This document shows positions 1 through 12,526 of a stretch of DNA of 64,000 bases, piece by piece. The position numbers were made by a program, and so were the translations under genes. Source of the DNA: Lepraria neglecta (Eukaryota > Ascomycota > Lecanoromycetes > Lecanorales > Stereocaulaceae); contig CM065647.1 in assembly GCA_033220425.1 (NCBI GenBank), positions 2,108,001 through 2,172,000 of the forward strand, given 5' to 3'. The notes beneath the pieces are model-generated. The model searched no databases and was not told the origin of the DNA. It was given only the letters and a program-made list of their open reading frames with translations. Position 1 is the first letter of the stretch. Each line of letters starts with the position of its first letter.

Positions 1-770
1 ATATGCGAAGGACAAATCCCTGGTTTTGTAGCATTAGCATACACCTGCGTAAGCTTGCTTAGCTGATGTGCTGCTCATGAAATGAGAATATTGTCGAAAA
101 GAAAGGCTCAGACCGTTAGGCCGTTGCAGTGCGTCGCTGTAAGCGTACTGTTGCGTTTCTCAACATAGGAAACGAAGACTAGGTGAATTGAAGCGTTATA
201 TAAGATAGACTTGGGCACGGTTTATTCACTTGCAAGACAGGTGCTTTGACAGCGTTTTAGGTCGAAATATGTGACTTTGACGCATTGCAAACTATATGTA
301 TATTCAGAGACTCAGGCAACGATTAATCATTTGCATGGCATGGTACTTTGGTGTTACTTCAGCGTTGTTTGGGTTGAAATCGTCGCATTCTATGAGCTAA
401 AAGTAGTGATTGCAGGCTATTGCGTAGTGGTACATGAAGAAACGAGAATATTTTGAAGACACAGTGCCGTGCGTTGATGTATATATGCTGATGCGTATCT
501 CGAACAAATTGAACGAGAACTCGATGTTCTTGAAGCATTGTGATACATTTGCAGCTGTGTAGGCGTGATGTGCTGATTTTTGAAATCGTGACATGATGCC
601 CGTTGAATGGAATTTGGTGCCCGTTATGTAGTGCAAGCATCTTTTCTAGCTGGCAAGGCCAGCTTTGTCATATTGCATGTTGAAAGGAAAAGAATTCGAG
701 AATCTTGAATGGGCATCTGGCCCGCAGTGGAGATGAAAGAGCATTCAGAAGCCCTTGGAGGCCGCAATCT
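1..770. other. Intergenic or terminal stretch, no gene seen
   Basis: No reading frame here has a convincing start, splice pattern or familiar protein. It lies downstream of the minus-strand gene that ends at 771 and probably holds its 3' UTR. The short overlapping frames at 271-640 on both strands are composition noise. Confidence 0.5.
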
Positions 771-3434
771 TCAATAGATCCTGGTCGGCCTTTGGGCTTC
801 GCGAGCACGGGCTGCCAAGCCTAAAAATCCTGATTGATTGAATCTTGACGCGCGAGCTGTGGCTTGCGAAGCCGCTGTAGTTGAGGTAGTGACTCCGGTA
901 AATGTAGGAGAACGTAGCTGGCCGTTGTTATGGATTGGAGCGAGGACATCGCCGTTGTTAGCGCGTGCGGTGGTGGCCATGGCGGCGGCAGTGTCATTGG
1001 CGGTCTGGCCACGCAGATGAGCTGGTAGAGAAGGCTTGGTTAATTCGATCAATACATGAGCTTGAGGCTGCACCTTAGTGGTTCGAGCAGGAACAACACC
1101 GCCCCCATATTGGGCGCGAGGGGTAGCTCCAGCGTCTGAGCGAGATTCAGAACGCAAAGGAGGTGGGAGCGACGGCGTAGCTGCTTTGGCTATGGGCAAC
1201 TTGGGTTGCAGGTCGTTGGAGACGGAAGCTGGGACGTCAGCAAGTCCATACTGAGCGCGTACAGCGGCACCGGGATCGGCTGCATGCTTTTGATCACGTA
1301 GGTGAGGCGGAAGCGAAAGTCCAGCCTTCTTCTTTGCAGGACCGAAGGGATTGTCCTTTGCATATTCGAAGACTTCAGGGACTTTGGGTGGCGCTTCCGG
1401 AGCCACATCAGGAGAAATGGACTCAGGATGACTGGCAGTGGCATCTGAAGGGACGTCGTCAGATATTGTCAACTTCTTAAAACCTTTGACAAGAGACCCA
1501 TGAGTTTGGAAACGCGAACGATGCACGTGCTCGCCGATAAGAGTCTCCCTCTGTTCCTCGAGTTGCAGAGCAAGACTATAACGAGCTTCTCTTGGATTGG
1601 ACGGCAAAAGCTCAGTGACGCCGACGGCGAATGGATTGACTTGTTGCATACCTTCTGGAGTCGGAGAAGTGACGACGACTTTTGGAGTTGAGGTCGCTGA
1701 GGCAGTCGGTCGGAGAGAGATCATTTCAGCTGCAGTATACTTCCCTGAATGAGAAGGCTTATTATGAGCTGTTGTGCTCGTCGATTTAGCTGGCTCTACC
1801 TCGGTCTTCGGCTCTGCTGTGACATTTGGCTTTTTAGCGTCTCGAGCATTTTCGAGGGCTCGCAGCATGTCGAGCTGCTCCTTGCTGAGGAGACCGGCGG
1901 CTTCGAGAGCGCGAATATGCATAGCTATATCGGTTACAGTGTCTGACTCGGCCGCTACGGTAGCCTGCGGTGCGGTCTCTTCCTGTGGCCGATTAAAGTT
2001 GAGGACTGGCTGGATCGTAGCCTCTTTACCAAGATCAAGGTCTACCAGGTCTGGACCAGTGGTTTGAGTGACATTCTTTGGCTTAGCTACGTCTGCCACA
2101 GGGGTAGACGGCTTCCCGACCGAAATAGGCTTTCCCTTAGGAGGAGCCACGGCGCTGACCTTGGTCTTAAAACAGGCGGCCTGTGACGCGATTTGGTCCA
2201 TGGAGGGTGCAATTTTGTGCCCAGCTTGCTGCTGAGCCAAGCTCGATGATGTTGACTGGGAGGTCGAACGGTCACGAACGCTCGCCATGAATGATGCTGG
2301 CGAGACGAGCTTCGCTTCGTAGGAACCGCTGCAAAATATCAACGATGAGATCTCAGGGTTGTTCGCGTAAACATACGTAGGCCTAGTATCTCTAGCTGGG
2401 GTTGTCATCGTGTCCTCCGCCGGTTTTGGAACTCGAAATCGCTTTGAGGACCTTTGTGTAGAGGCGTTGAAGTCCTTAGTGGGCCTGCTGCATCGGTTAG
2501 AAGAGCCTCCCACACAGTTCATGAACTCTCTCGCAGCCTGGAGGTCCGGGTTCTCCTTGGTTTTGATAGTGGGCTGAGGAGCTGGGGACATCTTGACTTT
2601 GACGTGGGAGTGGCGAGGCGATTCGAGATTGACAGAATGCCCTTTGACAACACGAGTCCTAGTCACTGCGGGGGAGCGCTCTCTATGCCAGTGGTCAGCT
2701 GCATCGCATGTTGACATCACGTATCTCAGGAAATTACTCACTTGAAAGCATGACGGCCAGATCCCTGTCCTGCAAAGCCCCCGCCGCGGCCTCCGCTGTC
2801 AACAATTAGCGACGCTGCCAGAGGATCAGGTGGCGAGCTTGATGACGTACCCTCGCCCACCACCTTCACCATTCCCACCTCGATGGTAGCCTAGCTCGCC
2901 GGTGTAGTATCGAACACTGGCATCCGCCTGGAACATAATGGTCAGGCAAGACCAAATGGGATTAGATGGATGATCATACCTGCAATTTGCCACGGTGAGT
3001 CTGCCCGAGACCTTCATTAACGTTTCTCAAGCCAGGCTCAGCAGTTCCATCGTCCTGGAGAAAGAAAAACGCCTCTGGCGAGTTCGTGAGCGAAGTCATA
3101 AAGCGAGGACGGTTAACTACTCACCATTCCATGCATTGAGTTGCTTGACAGCTCCTCGAGCGAGCTTGCTCTCCGCTGTACCTCGCTGATTGACCAATCT
3201 GCTGGACTGGATCTCCTCTGAGGAGACGAAAGCAGCTTTGTTCTCTTTGAACTCAGTCGTCGTGATCTTTTCACGTCGACGTACTCCAAGGGCTTCCATC
3301 TGCATTGTGACCATCTAACGATCAATCGTCAGCAAGGTGAGTAGTTGTACCAGTCAGCCACTTACTACTGCGTCTCGATCCATCATTTCTTGGTCAAGGG
3401 GTTTCGCCTCGAAGGGGTATGTGAGGCCAGGCAT
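771..3434 (-). CDS. Hypothetical low-complexity protein with RGG-type patch
   Basis: I do not recognise this protein. My model reads 3434-3366, 3314-3125, 3074-2980, 2927-2851, 2795-2742, 2682-2377 and 2328-771 (about 782 residues). The 48-nt intron at 2329-2376 is a multiple of three, so it is optional for frame. The N-terminal 100 residues look ordered and charged. Next comes a glycine/arginine patch built across two splice junctions (GGNGEGGGRGGGRGGGF), then roughly 600 residues rich in P, S, T, A and K, with repeated motifs such as LPPxLRxxxxxDxGAxxRAQYG (three loose copies near the C-terminus). The Gly-Arg patch suggests RNA binding or arginine methylation; this is inference. The start is uncertain: 3434 is the first Met of the first firm exon, and a further upstream exon around 3520-3590 is possible. 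Confidence 0.6.
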
Positions 3435-3599
3435 GTGGGGCTGGGTTGAAGATGCCTGGCCGTAATCTCTGATGTAAGAAAGTTCGTAACTCCGACGTAA
3501 AAGAGCGTCGAACATACAGTACAATTTACTTCATCAAAGTCTGTCTTTGTTGGTGAGGGACCCGGAGTTGTTATGGGGAAGAATTGTTTGGAAGTGAGG

Positions 3600-4612
3600 T
3601 GGAAATTTATACCCCGGTAACCGAGATCAACAAGGCTCCGTGGAGTTAAGCGCCAAGATTTCGTATTGCCTCACCGCTGAATTCCAAATAGTGGGGTACA
3701 TCCCGGGAAATATGGTCCGAACGATGAATGCAGATAGTCTGGAACAGTCTGGAGGACTTGAGATAAGAAGGCGTCCAGCCCCTATCAAGGTGTGAATGAT
3801 AGGACTAATAAATGGTAGTTGAAGGCACGTTGTACGACTCACTACAAGTCTTCATATCAAGCTCCAAGAGTTGGAGAGCTGTAGAGCCAAGTTCATAGAC
3901 AGGATCATTTTCAATTAGCAAAATGATTTGCGGAGGCTCGTAGAAGGGGGTTCACAGTACTGCGCGTTTCACAGATCTACAACGGATCACCAGTTCAGTA
4001 GTCTTCCCAGTCTTGCTCTGATTATCACAGGCAAGAAATATGTTTTCTGGCGAGGCAGAGTGTAGAAGGGTTTCTTCAACAACGGATGCTAGATCACACA
4101 TTATCACTGCATATCAGTCGAAAGAGATACGTGCAGCTTCAAAGGATATCAAAGTCATCGAGAGCACAGCTATGAGATGACCCTGGCCGAGAGTTGCGAC
4201 CGAACTTGATACACGAAGAGAGCGGTACTCAGGTCCTTCCACCGCGAAAGCAGTAATACTTGTGCCTCCAGCTCATCCACAGAACTACAATAGTAAGCCC
4301 ATGTGAAAGGTCCGAGATAGCCCGCCACAGAGCTTCATGTAGAGGGAGTCCCTGGTCGGAGAAGCACTGGGGAACTTTGGTGGCAAACCAGTGGAATCTG
4401 GCATTTTCTGCAAATCCCCCTCCCCAACATCTTTCCGCTAGTAGTGGATATTGGCCCTTGTTACGTCTGATTTCCTGCTCCACCTAGTGAACGATTAGCA
4501 TGAGCGCGTGGCTTTTGCCCAGGAGAATTTACTTCTTACTTAGCCTCCGGCTTTCCCATGGGACGGACGTATCATTGTGGTTCTCTTCAACAAGTGTGTG
4601 TTCCTCCTTCAT
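3600..4612. other. Intergenic, no gene seen
   Basis: This lies between the 5' end of the RGG-patch gene and the 3' end of the amino-acid transporter, both on the minus strand. Open frames at 3627-3842 and 4229-4487 have no splice context and resemble nothing I know. It presumably carries the promoter of the upstream gene. Confidence 0.4.
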
Positions 4613-6410
4613 CTACACACCATCAGTATTAGGCGGCGTCATGGTTTCAGGCCGCTTACTTTTGATAATCTTGGCGGTTGCCTGCAGCAGACTGATGCCA
4701 AAGACTGTGACGCCGAAAGCGACGCAGAGCACGGCGGGTATTGTTTTCCAACTTCGTGTGCTCAATTTAATATAGCATAAGGGAGGCAGTATGAACGCGA
4801 GAGCGCAAGCTGAGGTCGCTCCTATCAGTTCGAACACTGCACCAAGGTCACAGGTCATCAGAGACAATGCCGTAGCCGTCACAACCAGAGAGGTGGTGAA
4901 AATGAGATGAAGGTGGGGGTTGAAAGGCTCTCCTGGGAACCAGTAGTGCATCATGGTCTCCCTGGCCACGAAGCACTCGAGAGGCAGGGTGGTCAACATG
5001 TTGAAACCGAATAGAAGTCGTGCCACATTGACCATGAGGTTATCTCGAGGGAAATTGTTCAAGATGTTGCCTTGCGTCTTGTCTCCGAAGGTCAGAAAGC
5101 CGGCTAGCGCCATCATCATGCAGGCCAGCATCGAAGCGAACGTGGAGTAGTGGGTGACACGAGCGAAGCGATCCATTGTCGGCTTCTTCAAGGATCCGTA
5201 TATTAACAATGAGTTGTGGTCTGAAAGGTGTTAGCAGAGCTAGGCTGGATGGGGTTCAAGTTCATACGGCAGACGAAAGCGAATGCAATGACTCCAACTG
5301 CCTGAACAAAGCCATCCCGGAAAAAGAGGGATCCTCTTAGGTTTCCCCTGAGATCTTCTGGTATCCTGGCGCCTTGCGTAATAATCGTGAAAAGAATCAC
5401 CTATATATCGTGTCAGTGAGAAGTCGACTAGTTGATCTACGATGCAACATACAGCCATGCTTATTAATGCCAACGTTGACGCCTTCGCTAACTATCTTCT
5501 CATTAGCTACATACATGATACGGAAAGGAGCCAATAAACGTACTTTCGCAATGTCACGATACAAAGAAAGTGGATAACTGAAACAGAGAACAAAAAGTAC
5601 GATGACCGCTCTCCTATTTGTCAGAAGCCACAGGAACGGCGTGTCGGGCAGAGAAGGGAATATGGCAGCCACCACATTTGGTATAGTATCCCCAATAATG
5701 ATACAGAAAGCCAGCATACCCCCGAAGGCAAACGCGAACTGGGCGACAGATATGGCGACGAGCCCTGATTTGCCGAAACAATGTTCCATGGTTCCCTGAA
5801 AGGAGTCTGCACCACTGAGTTTCGAGTTGACGACGATCAAGCGGATCGTCCAATCAACAGTGAATGTCAAGACCACAAGAAGCAGAACTCCCATGGTCAG
5901 ACCTGCTTGTCGGAATGCATATGGTTGTCCAATAATTCCAGCTCCAATAATGCTATTCGCCATGTTCATGAACGCACTCCTCATCCCACTCTTTGGCCTA
6001 GCGCTCTCGAGCAGATCCTCTGCATTGAACTCCAAAGCCGCCGTGATACTCGGAGCCTCGATGTCCGTGAGAAGTGGCGCTCTTTGGCCAGTACTACTCC
6101 TCCTGGCCCCAAGATAATCATCCTCTTCAAGCCATTCTTCTTCCTCTTCCCTGGGACTCAGTGCGTGACCATTGAGGCCACCATTTGATCTCTCGTCGAT
6201 GTCAAAGCGAACTCGATTCGGAGTGCGCGGTGTCCGAGGGGCGCCATCCGGAGGCGGGTGCACAATAATGGAGGATTGTCGTTGAAGAGGAGCTCGTTGC
6301 GGGGGCTTTGCGTGTCCGTTGCCTTCATTTTCAGCGGCGAGCAAGGAGGACCGTTCTTGCTCGCCGCTGTCTTCTATATCTTCGGCTTCATAGGGGTGAG
6401 TATCAGGCAT
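4613..6410 (-). CDS. Vacuolar-type amino-acid transporter (AAAP/SLC38 family, AVT-like)
   Basis: Four exons (6410-5544, 5491-5453, 5400-5268, 5220-4613) give 548 residues. The first ~150 residues are an acidic, Ser/Pro-rich cytosolic tail. Then comes the AAAP hallmark MANSIIGAGIIGQPYAFRQA at the first membrane segment, followed by about ten further hydrophobic segments to the C-terminus. The family moves neutral amino acids with protons or sodium; yeast Avt members sit on the vacuole. The long hydrophilic N-terminus and the GAGIIGxPYA motif fit the Avt2/Avt7 or SLC38-like branch, but substrate and membrane are inferred. Start 6410 opens the acidic tail; an upstream in-frame extension exists but is less protein-like. 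Confidence 0.88.
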
Positions 6411-6849
6411 TGCTGCATATTGATAGCTGGCTATTACTGGTAGTAAGCACAGGGGAAGTTCGAGGTTTCTGTATGGGGCATAGTCTGTAGGGCTGAAAGC
6501 CAGCTCTAAAGGCAACATTAGTATATCATGTGGCAGTTGGATGGTCAATTTCAGTCTACATTGTGAATTGCGATGGTCTGCGTCTGCAGCTATGCGCCAT
6601 TGAGAACGTTTTCATGGAGGATGATTGTGTCTGCTAAGCTGTTGAACAGAAAACCGTACTAGATTTGACAGTATTATCGGGATGGGAACCAAATTCAATC
6701 GCATCTTTGACCTTGATCATCGAAGCTTTCGGTCAACGCTCAAAAAGATTTGGTGACAATCTTTGGGAAGTAACCCAGCACCACCGCCAACGCCCAACAA
6801 GCTCCTATCATTGACAACGCCCAAATGAACATCTCTGCCCTCGCATTCT
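6411..6849. other. Intergenic between two minus-strand genes
   Basis: Upstream of the transporter start and downstream of the mitochondrial-type protein stop. No RNA gene or frame was recognised; it probably holds the transporter promoter. Confidence 0.4.
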
Positions 6850-7446
6850 TTATGCAGGGACAGCCTTCTTCGCTCCGAGTATATCGTCCAACAGGCTGTT
6901 CCACAGCTCCTTAGCCACACCCGGCTCTTTCAATCGCTCGGTACTCATCCCGGTCATCTTCGAAGTAGCCTCGGTGGCAGCGGCGGTGACCTTGTTGGTC
7001 AGATCGAAGGGAGAGAGCTCGACGGCATGGTTGTCTACCACCTCGTACATCGCAGACGGGCTGTCGATATGTGTACCGTTCGCACTCACGGTTGAGATCT
7101 CTGGTCGAATGACGAACTCGGCGGCTTCGGCACTACGGCCGGGTGCGGTGGAGTTGTCAGGCAAGATAGGCACGCGCATGATCTCGCTCTGGCGTGGAGT
7201 GTCGAGCTCGATTTGGGGCATATATGCGAAGTCAATGGTTGAAGCGTCCCTCTTGCTTCTCAAGCTCTGGCTTGTATGGAAGGAGCGCATTCCTCTATAG
7301 GTAGAGGGGTTTAGCAATTGCTTGAGCTAGAGGGCTTTGCAAGGTGCCTACTTGTTCTCGACTTTGGGATAACAGGAGCTGTAAGCACAAGGGGCACTGA
7401 CCGCTCGATTGATGACAACGCGTCGGAGCTGCTGCTGAACAGCCAT
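6850..7446 (-). CDS. Small protein with mitochondrial-type presequence, function unknown
   Basis: Two exons (7446-7352 and 7294-6850) encode 179 residues. The first 50 residues are rich in R, Q, S and H with almost no acidic residues (MAVQQQLRRVVINRAVSAP, then RSFHTSQSLRSKRD), a typical mitochondrial targeting sequence. RSFHTSQS is a common cleavage region in fungal mitochondrial proteins. The mature part has a FAYMPQ motif and a C-terminal helical stretch with conserved-looking charged residues. I do not recognise the family. Targeting is well supported by composition; any function is open. Confidence 0.7.
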
Positions 7447-7835
7447 AGCACTTAATGGATGCATATTGTACAAAGTATATAGGTTTGGAGTAATTAAATA
7501 AATCAGGATGTTAATACAGTGTTTTAATTGAGGTTATGAAGAATCTTGCAAGATTATATTGTAACCAAGTTTGTTGTTGACGACATAACTTCCACAAAGT
7601 GTCAGGAAGCTACCCCACTTTTATTGCTGATAAGATACGCTTACCGTCTCAACAAATTTCCACCAATCCAAGCCTCTGATAACCCCTGCTCCTGCATTCC
7701 ATCGAGATGGTGCGAACCAGTAAAATGAAATCATGCTCTTTTCGGCAGGTTTCGGTCCCCGAAGAAATTGTCTAAATGGCCTCGGAGTTGGATCCGAGAT
7801 ATGTTGAAGGATGACGACTTGCCTAGCAGCCCGTT
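7447..7835. other. Intergenic: promoter of the mitochondrial-type protein, 3' UTR of MetRS
   Basis: AT-rich near 7470-7530. No gene seen. Confidence 0.4.
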
Positions 7836-9876
7836 TCATGATGAAGGGAGAGTGACTTGCTGCACTCCAGATGTTACTGAGTTAACTGGCTCTCTACCAA
7901 CATCCGTTGGCTCCGCTCCTTTTGTTGCTGTTGCCTCGATGTTTTGCTGTGTAGGCGCGGCCTCCGTAGGTGCTTGATGACTTTCAGATTTCTTGCTCTT
8001 CTGCTCTGCTTTCTTGGCTTTAGCTGCTGCCTTGGCCGCCGCCTTTTTCGCAGCCTCCTCTTCCTTCTTCAGCCTCTCAGCTTGGGTCCCACCATACATT
8101 CCCCTCCATTCATCCTCTTTCTTGGGGTCGATCTGCGTGAAAAGGTACTGAGCCTTGCAAATTTGGTGGTGAGGCTTGATGTCATCCCCAGTCCAATGAT
8201 CAGGAATGGGGAGGAACGGAACGTTCAGTTGCTCCAAAATCGATTTGGATGTCGCTGGCAGGTAGGGTTCAAAGGTGCTGGCGCAAAGATATATGATGTT
8301 GATGGCTATGCCCGTGACGGCGGCAGCCTTTTGGGGCTCGTTGGCGGCAAGTTTGTTGTCTAATTTGTGGCTTTGAACAAAATTGTTACCTGCCTGAACC
8401 AGATCCATAGCACTTTGCAAGCCATCTTTGAGATTGACTGCTTCCAATTGCTTCAGGTACTGCTTCAGATGCTGATTGATTTCCGCTTTGGCGTTGTCAA
8501 ATACAGGATCCTCAAACATTTCTGAGTAATCTGGCACGACGGAATTGTATATCTTGCTGTTGACAAGCTTGATAATGCGGTTCACAAAATTACCCAACTT
8601 CGCGAGCAACTCGTTGTTGTTTTGTGCGATGAAATCTCTCCACTCGAATTGAGAGTCCGCTGTCTCTGGCCTATGTTTCAGAAGGTAATAACGCCATACG
8701 TCTGGCGGAATCCCAGTGTCTTTGGCGTTGTTCCCAAATACACCCACTCCCCTGGATTTTGAGAATTTGCCATTCTCGTAATTCAGATACTCCGTTGTTG
8801 ATAGATGGTGTAGCATGGTCCATGGCTCGCCAGTACCGATCTGAGAGCCCGGAAAGATGACTGAATGAAATGGAACATTATCCTTGCCCATGAATTGGTA
8901 AAGCTTCACATTCTCCGGATCACGCCACCACTTCTCCCACTCCTCAGTATAATTTGCAGTGATTGACACATAGCCAATGCAGGCGTCAAACCAAACGTAG
9001 AACACCTTGTCTTTGTAGATCTCCTTGTCTTTCTCATCAGAGAAGACATCGAGTGGTATGGGAGTTCCCCATCGTAGGTCTCGGGTGATGCCCCGATCTC
9101 GCAAACCCTGCTTCAGCCATGATTCTGTAATGACCCTTCCATTGTTAGACCAAACACCGTTTTGGCTGGCCCCGGTAAACCATTTCTCTATGTCCGGCTG
9201 GAGTTTGTCCAGTCTGATGTGAACGTGCCTTGTTTCCCGTACCACTGGCGTTACATCTGGATCAATCTTGCAACGTGCGTTCTTCAAGTCCAACGGCCCG
9301 TAGTCCACCGAGCCACACTTGTCGCATTGATCGCCGCGGGCGTCTTCATAACCACATTTCGGGCAAGTGCCCTCGATGTATCTGTCAGCTAAGAATGACT
9401 TGTGCTTCTCACAGTATGGCTGCTGCGAGGTCCTCTCAATCAGGTAATCGTTCTCGTATAGTCTCCGAAAGATGTCCTGCGTTATGTCTTTTTGCTGTTG
9501 TGTAGAAGTTCTCCCAAATATGTCAAAGCCAATCTCGAACCACTCATATATCTCTGTATGTATCTTGTTGTATTTGTCACAGAGCTCCCTTGGTGTGACA
9601 CCTTCCTCCAAAGCTTTCGTTTCTGTAGCAGTGCCGTATTCGTCGGTGCCACAGACAAATAACGTAGGGCGTCCTCTCGCTTTGTTGTATCTATGAAGAG
9701 TCAGATAGATTGGTATTGGGTATGTGATATCTGACATACCTGGAGAACACGTCCGCACTCAACACACTTCCCACAATATTCCCGAGATGGGGTACATTGT
9801 TCACGTAGGGTAGGGCACTGGTAATCAGAACATTGGTTTTGCCTTTGACAGGCAGGATCTTCTCTTGCTTTTCCAT
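7836..9876 (-). CDS. MES1: Methionyl-tRNA synthetase, cytosolic
   Basis: Charges tRNA-Met with methionine in the cytosol. Exon 1 (9876-9740) carries the class I HIGH-like motif PHLGNIVG around residue 30; after a 49-nt intron, exon 2 (9690-7836) carries the rest, 663 residues in all. Two CxxC pairs of the connective-peptide zinc knuckle are visible (CPKCG and CDKCG). The KMSKS-type loop reads KFSKSRG near residue 350 and is followed by the anticodon-binding helical domain. The C-terminus is a lysine/alanine-rich coiled-coil-like tail ([20 protein letters not shown]) in place of an EMAP or GST domain. There is no transit peptide, so this is the cytosolic enzyme. It shares a 222-bp divergent promoter with the golgin gene. 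Confidence 0.96.
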
Positions 9877-10098
9877 ATTGAATAGTGGCTTGTCTAGAAA
9901 AAAGCAGAGAAGGATTCGGGGTTTAAAAGGTAGAAGAACCTAGAGAATGACTCACGGAATGTGAGTCCGATTGATTGATTATCAGCGGCTAATTCCGCTT
10001 ATTACGGTATTTTATCGAGCTAGTAACTTTATGGGCAATTGATTGCAACGACAACAATAATGCTTCTATACAAGTCATGTTCCAGAACTCCTAATACA
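9877..10098. promoter_or_regulatory. Short divergent promoter between MES1 and RUD3
   Basis: Only 222 bp separate the two start codons, so both promoters and 5' UTRs must lie here. The centre is AT-rich (gattgattgattat near 9970-9985). No individual site can be assigned. Confidence 0.55.
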
Positions 10099-12095
10099 AT
10101 GGAAGATCCGAAGTTGTCACAGACAAGAACACCCTCTACAGGTGCGTTACGTTCCTCCATCGGCTTTTCAAAAACAATGGCTTCATCCAACTACAATATT
10201 AAGGCTAATCTGGACACATCTAACAGTATCGAAAAGTAAGAAGAACAAGAAAAAGAAAGGTGGCAAGGGGAAGGCCAACGGCGAAACCGCAAAGCCAAAT
10301 GGTGCCCACGTCGAAGCTGAAGATGGGAATGAACAGGATGACGCCGAGGAAGAAGAGCAAGGCTCAAGGACACCAACAGAACCACCAAGCTCGCCTCGAA
10401 AATCGGAAGCCGGTCACCATCCACTAACTAATGGAATATCAAAACGACCAACAGGCGTACCGGATAGATCTGGCGAAGTTAGCCCCGAAGAGAATCATGA
10501 CGCTGAGGAAGAAGCGTCAGGCTCGAAAGACACTTTAGTGGCTGGCTTTAAGCCTCCAATCGATACAATTGCAACTTCGTTCACCGATACCGATGCAAGA
10601 CTAGAGGCGCTGTCGAAGGAGCGAGAAGCTCTGCGAGAGGAAGTAGCACAGGTTCGAAGGTCATTAGAAGAGATAAAAGAAAAACATGATGAGGAGCTTA
10701 GCAGTATGCGTGAACAGCTATCAGAAACACAAGTTGAAAAGGAGCAAGCTGAGTCACAATACCGGGGTTTACTTGGGAAGATTAACACCATAAAGTCTCA
10801 ATTGGGCGAACGGCTGAAAGCAGATGCCGTAAGTACATATCGATCTCCAGCCTCTCGCCTTACTAAAATTAGATTAGGAAGATCTTTCGCAAGCACGGAG
10901 TCGAATAGAAGATCTTGAGGAGCAATGTGGAGACTTGCGGGAACAGAACGAAGCCCGCGCTGTTGAGTTGGCCACAATGGCAGAAGAAGCAGAGCAACGA
11001 TCGAAGGAGCTATCAAGTCTTCGGAACAGAACGACTTTATCACAACAAAATTGGTCGAAAGAGAGGGACGATCTAATACAGCGAGAGGCGTTTGCCAGAG
11101 AGGAGTTCGAGGCTGCTAAGCAAGCTATGCAAGATTGGGAAGTCCTTGCCATGGAAGAGCGATCAATTCGGGAAAGTATTGCAGAGAGGAGTGCAGACTT
11201 GGAAGAGCAGGTAGCAAATTACCGCGAAGCACACGAGAGGGCAGCTTCGGAGCGAGATAGCCAATCTTTGACGGTAGATGGACTCCAGAGAGCACTCCAA
11301 GAGATCCAGGAAGGTATGTACATGATGCTTCGAGAATCTTACGTATGCTGACTGTCAGTGATAGCCCGGAGGCGAGAGCTACGGGAAATGGTCGAAAACT
11401 CGCAGTCGCAGGTCGAGAGCCTACAAAAGCAATTGCGTGAAGTCGAAAGCCGAGCAACTGAGGCAACGAGCTCGCTCGAATCAACGAAGCAGGAGCTTGA
11501 AAGAGCTTTGCCATTCGAGAAAGAGGTCAAGGAGAAGAACCTTCTCATCGGAAAGCTTCGACATGAGGCCGTGATCCTGAATGACCACTTGACGAAAGCA
11601 TTGAGATATCTCAAAAAGGGCAAGCCAGAAGACACCATTGACAAGTAAGCAAGAGACTTTTGTCAGCCAATAATTGACGCTGACATCAACAGACAACTCG
11701 TTACAAATCATTTCCTTCATTTTCTCGCTCTCGAAAGAGCAGACCCTAAGAAGTTCCAAGTGCTACAAATCATTGCCAGCCTACTAGCCTGGACTGATGG
11801 TAAGGCATTATTTGTTGACTAGCCTCAGCTATGCATACTAACTTCTACAGAACAACGAGAGCAAGCTGGCCTTGCCCGGCCCGGTGCATCAAATCCCAAT
11901 CTCAGAGTCCCAATATCGCCATGGCACCGAACTCCTAGTACACCAGCCTTGTCTACCGACTTCTTCCCAGAAGGCGGCACAAGGAAGGAGTCGTTAGCAG
12001 AGCTTTGGTCCGGCTTCTTAGAACAGGAGGCTCAAGAGGGTGTTACATCTCCGAAGTCTGGAACAAGCGTTTCAAGTGGCTCGAAACCGTCTTGA
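10099..12095 (+). CDS. RUD3: Golgin with GRAB domain, Rud3/GMAP-210 type
   Basis: Six exons (10099-10141, 10227-10828, 10878-11313, 11359-11644, 11693-11799, 11851-12095) give 572 residues. After a lysine-rich stretch (KSKKNKKKKGGKGK) and an acidic linker comes a long coiled coil with heptad-like E/K/L/R repeats (about residues 150-440). Then follows the GRIP-related Arf-binding (GRAB) domain, recognisable by QLVTNHFLHFLALERADPKK and LQIIASLLAW. Yeast Rud3 uses this domain to reach the cis-Golgi through Arf1 and tethers vesicles. The 3' splice sites of introns 1 and 4 each have a close alternative. Start 10099 gives a short first exon that joins cleanly in frame. Confidence 0.88.
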
Positions 12096-12526
12096 GCATT
12101 ACATTCGTTACATTCGTTGGCTTTATCATATTAGTTAATAGGCTTCAAGGCTGCCAGATAATCATGGTTGACGAACACAGCGAGTGGACAGATGGATAAT
12201 GAGTAAACGTACTCAATTTTGGAGCGCACTCTCAAATTAGAAGCATTATCAGCAATGAACAATTTTGATATCAACTCGCTTCCTGCTGGCTTTCGCGTTC
12301 AACTCCCAATATTGGCCTTGTGTATTTAACCATAGCTGTATACTTACCGGCCCGTACCGAAGCCGGGACCCTTGATATGGAATTCAAGTCAGCACACTTC
12401 GAATACCACTAAAGGCGTATGCTGCTTCTGCAAAAGCCTCTACCAATTGCCTTTTGCTCGAAATCGCTGCGCCTTTGCGCGCACACTAAGATTATTTTCA
12501 AGCCCTCCCCATACTGGTATTCAACA
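12096..12526. other. Intergenic between RUD3 and GUK1
   Basis: Same-strand spacing of 431 bp. It holds the RUD3 3' UTR and GUK1 promoter; no frame is supported. Confidence 0.4.
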
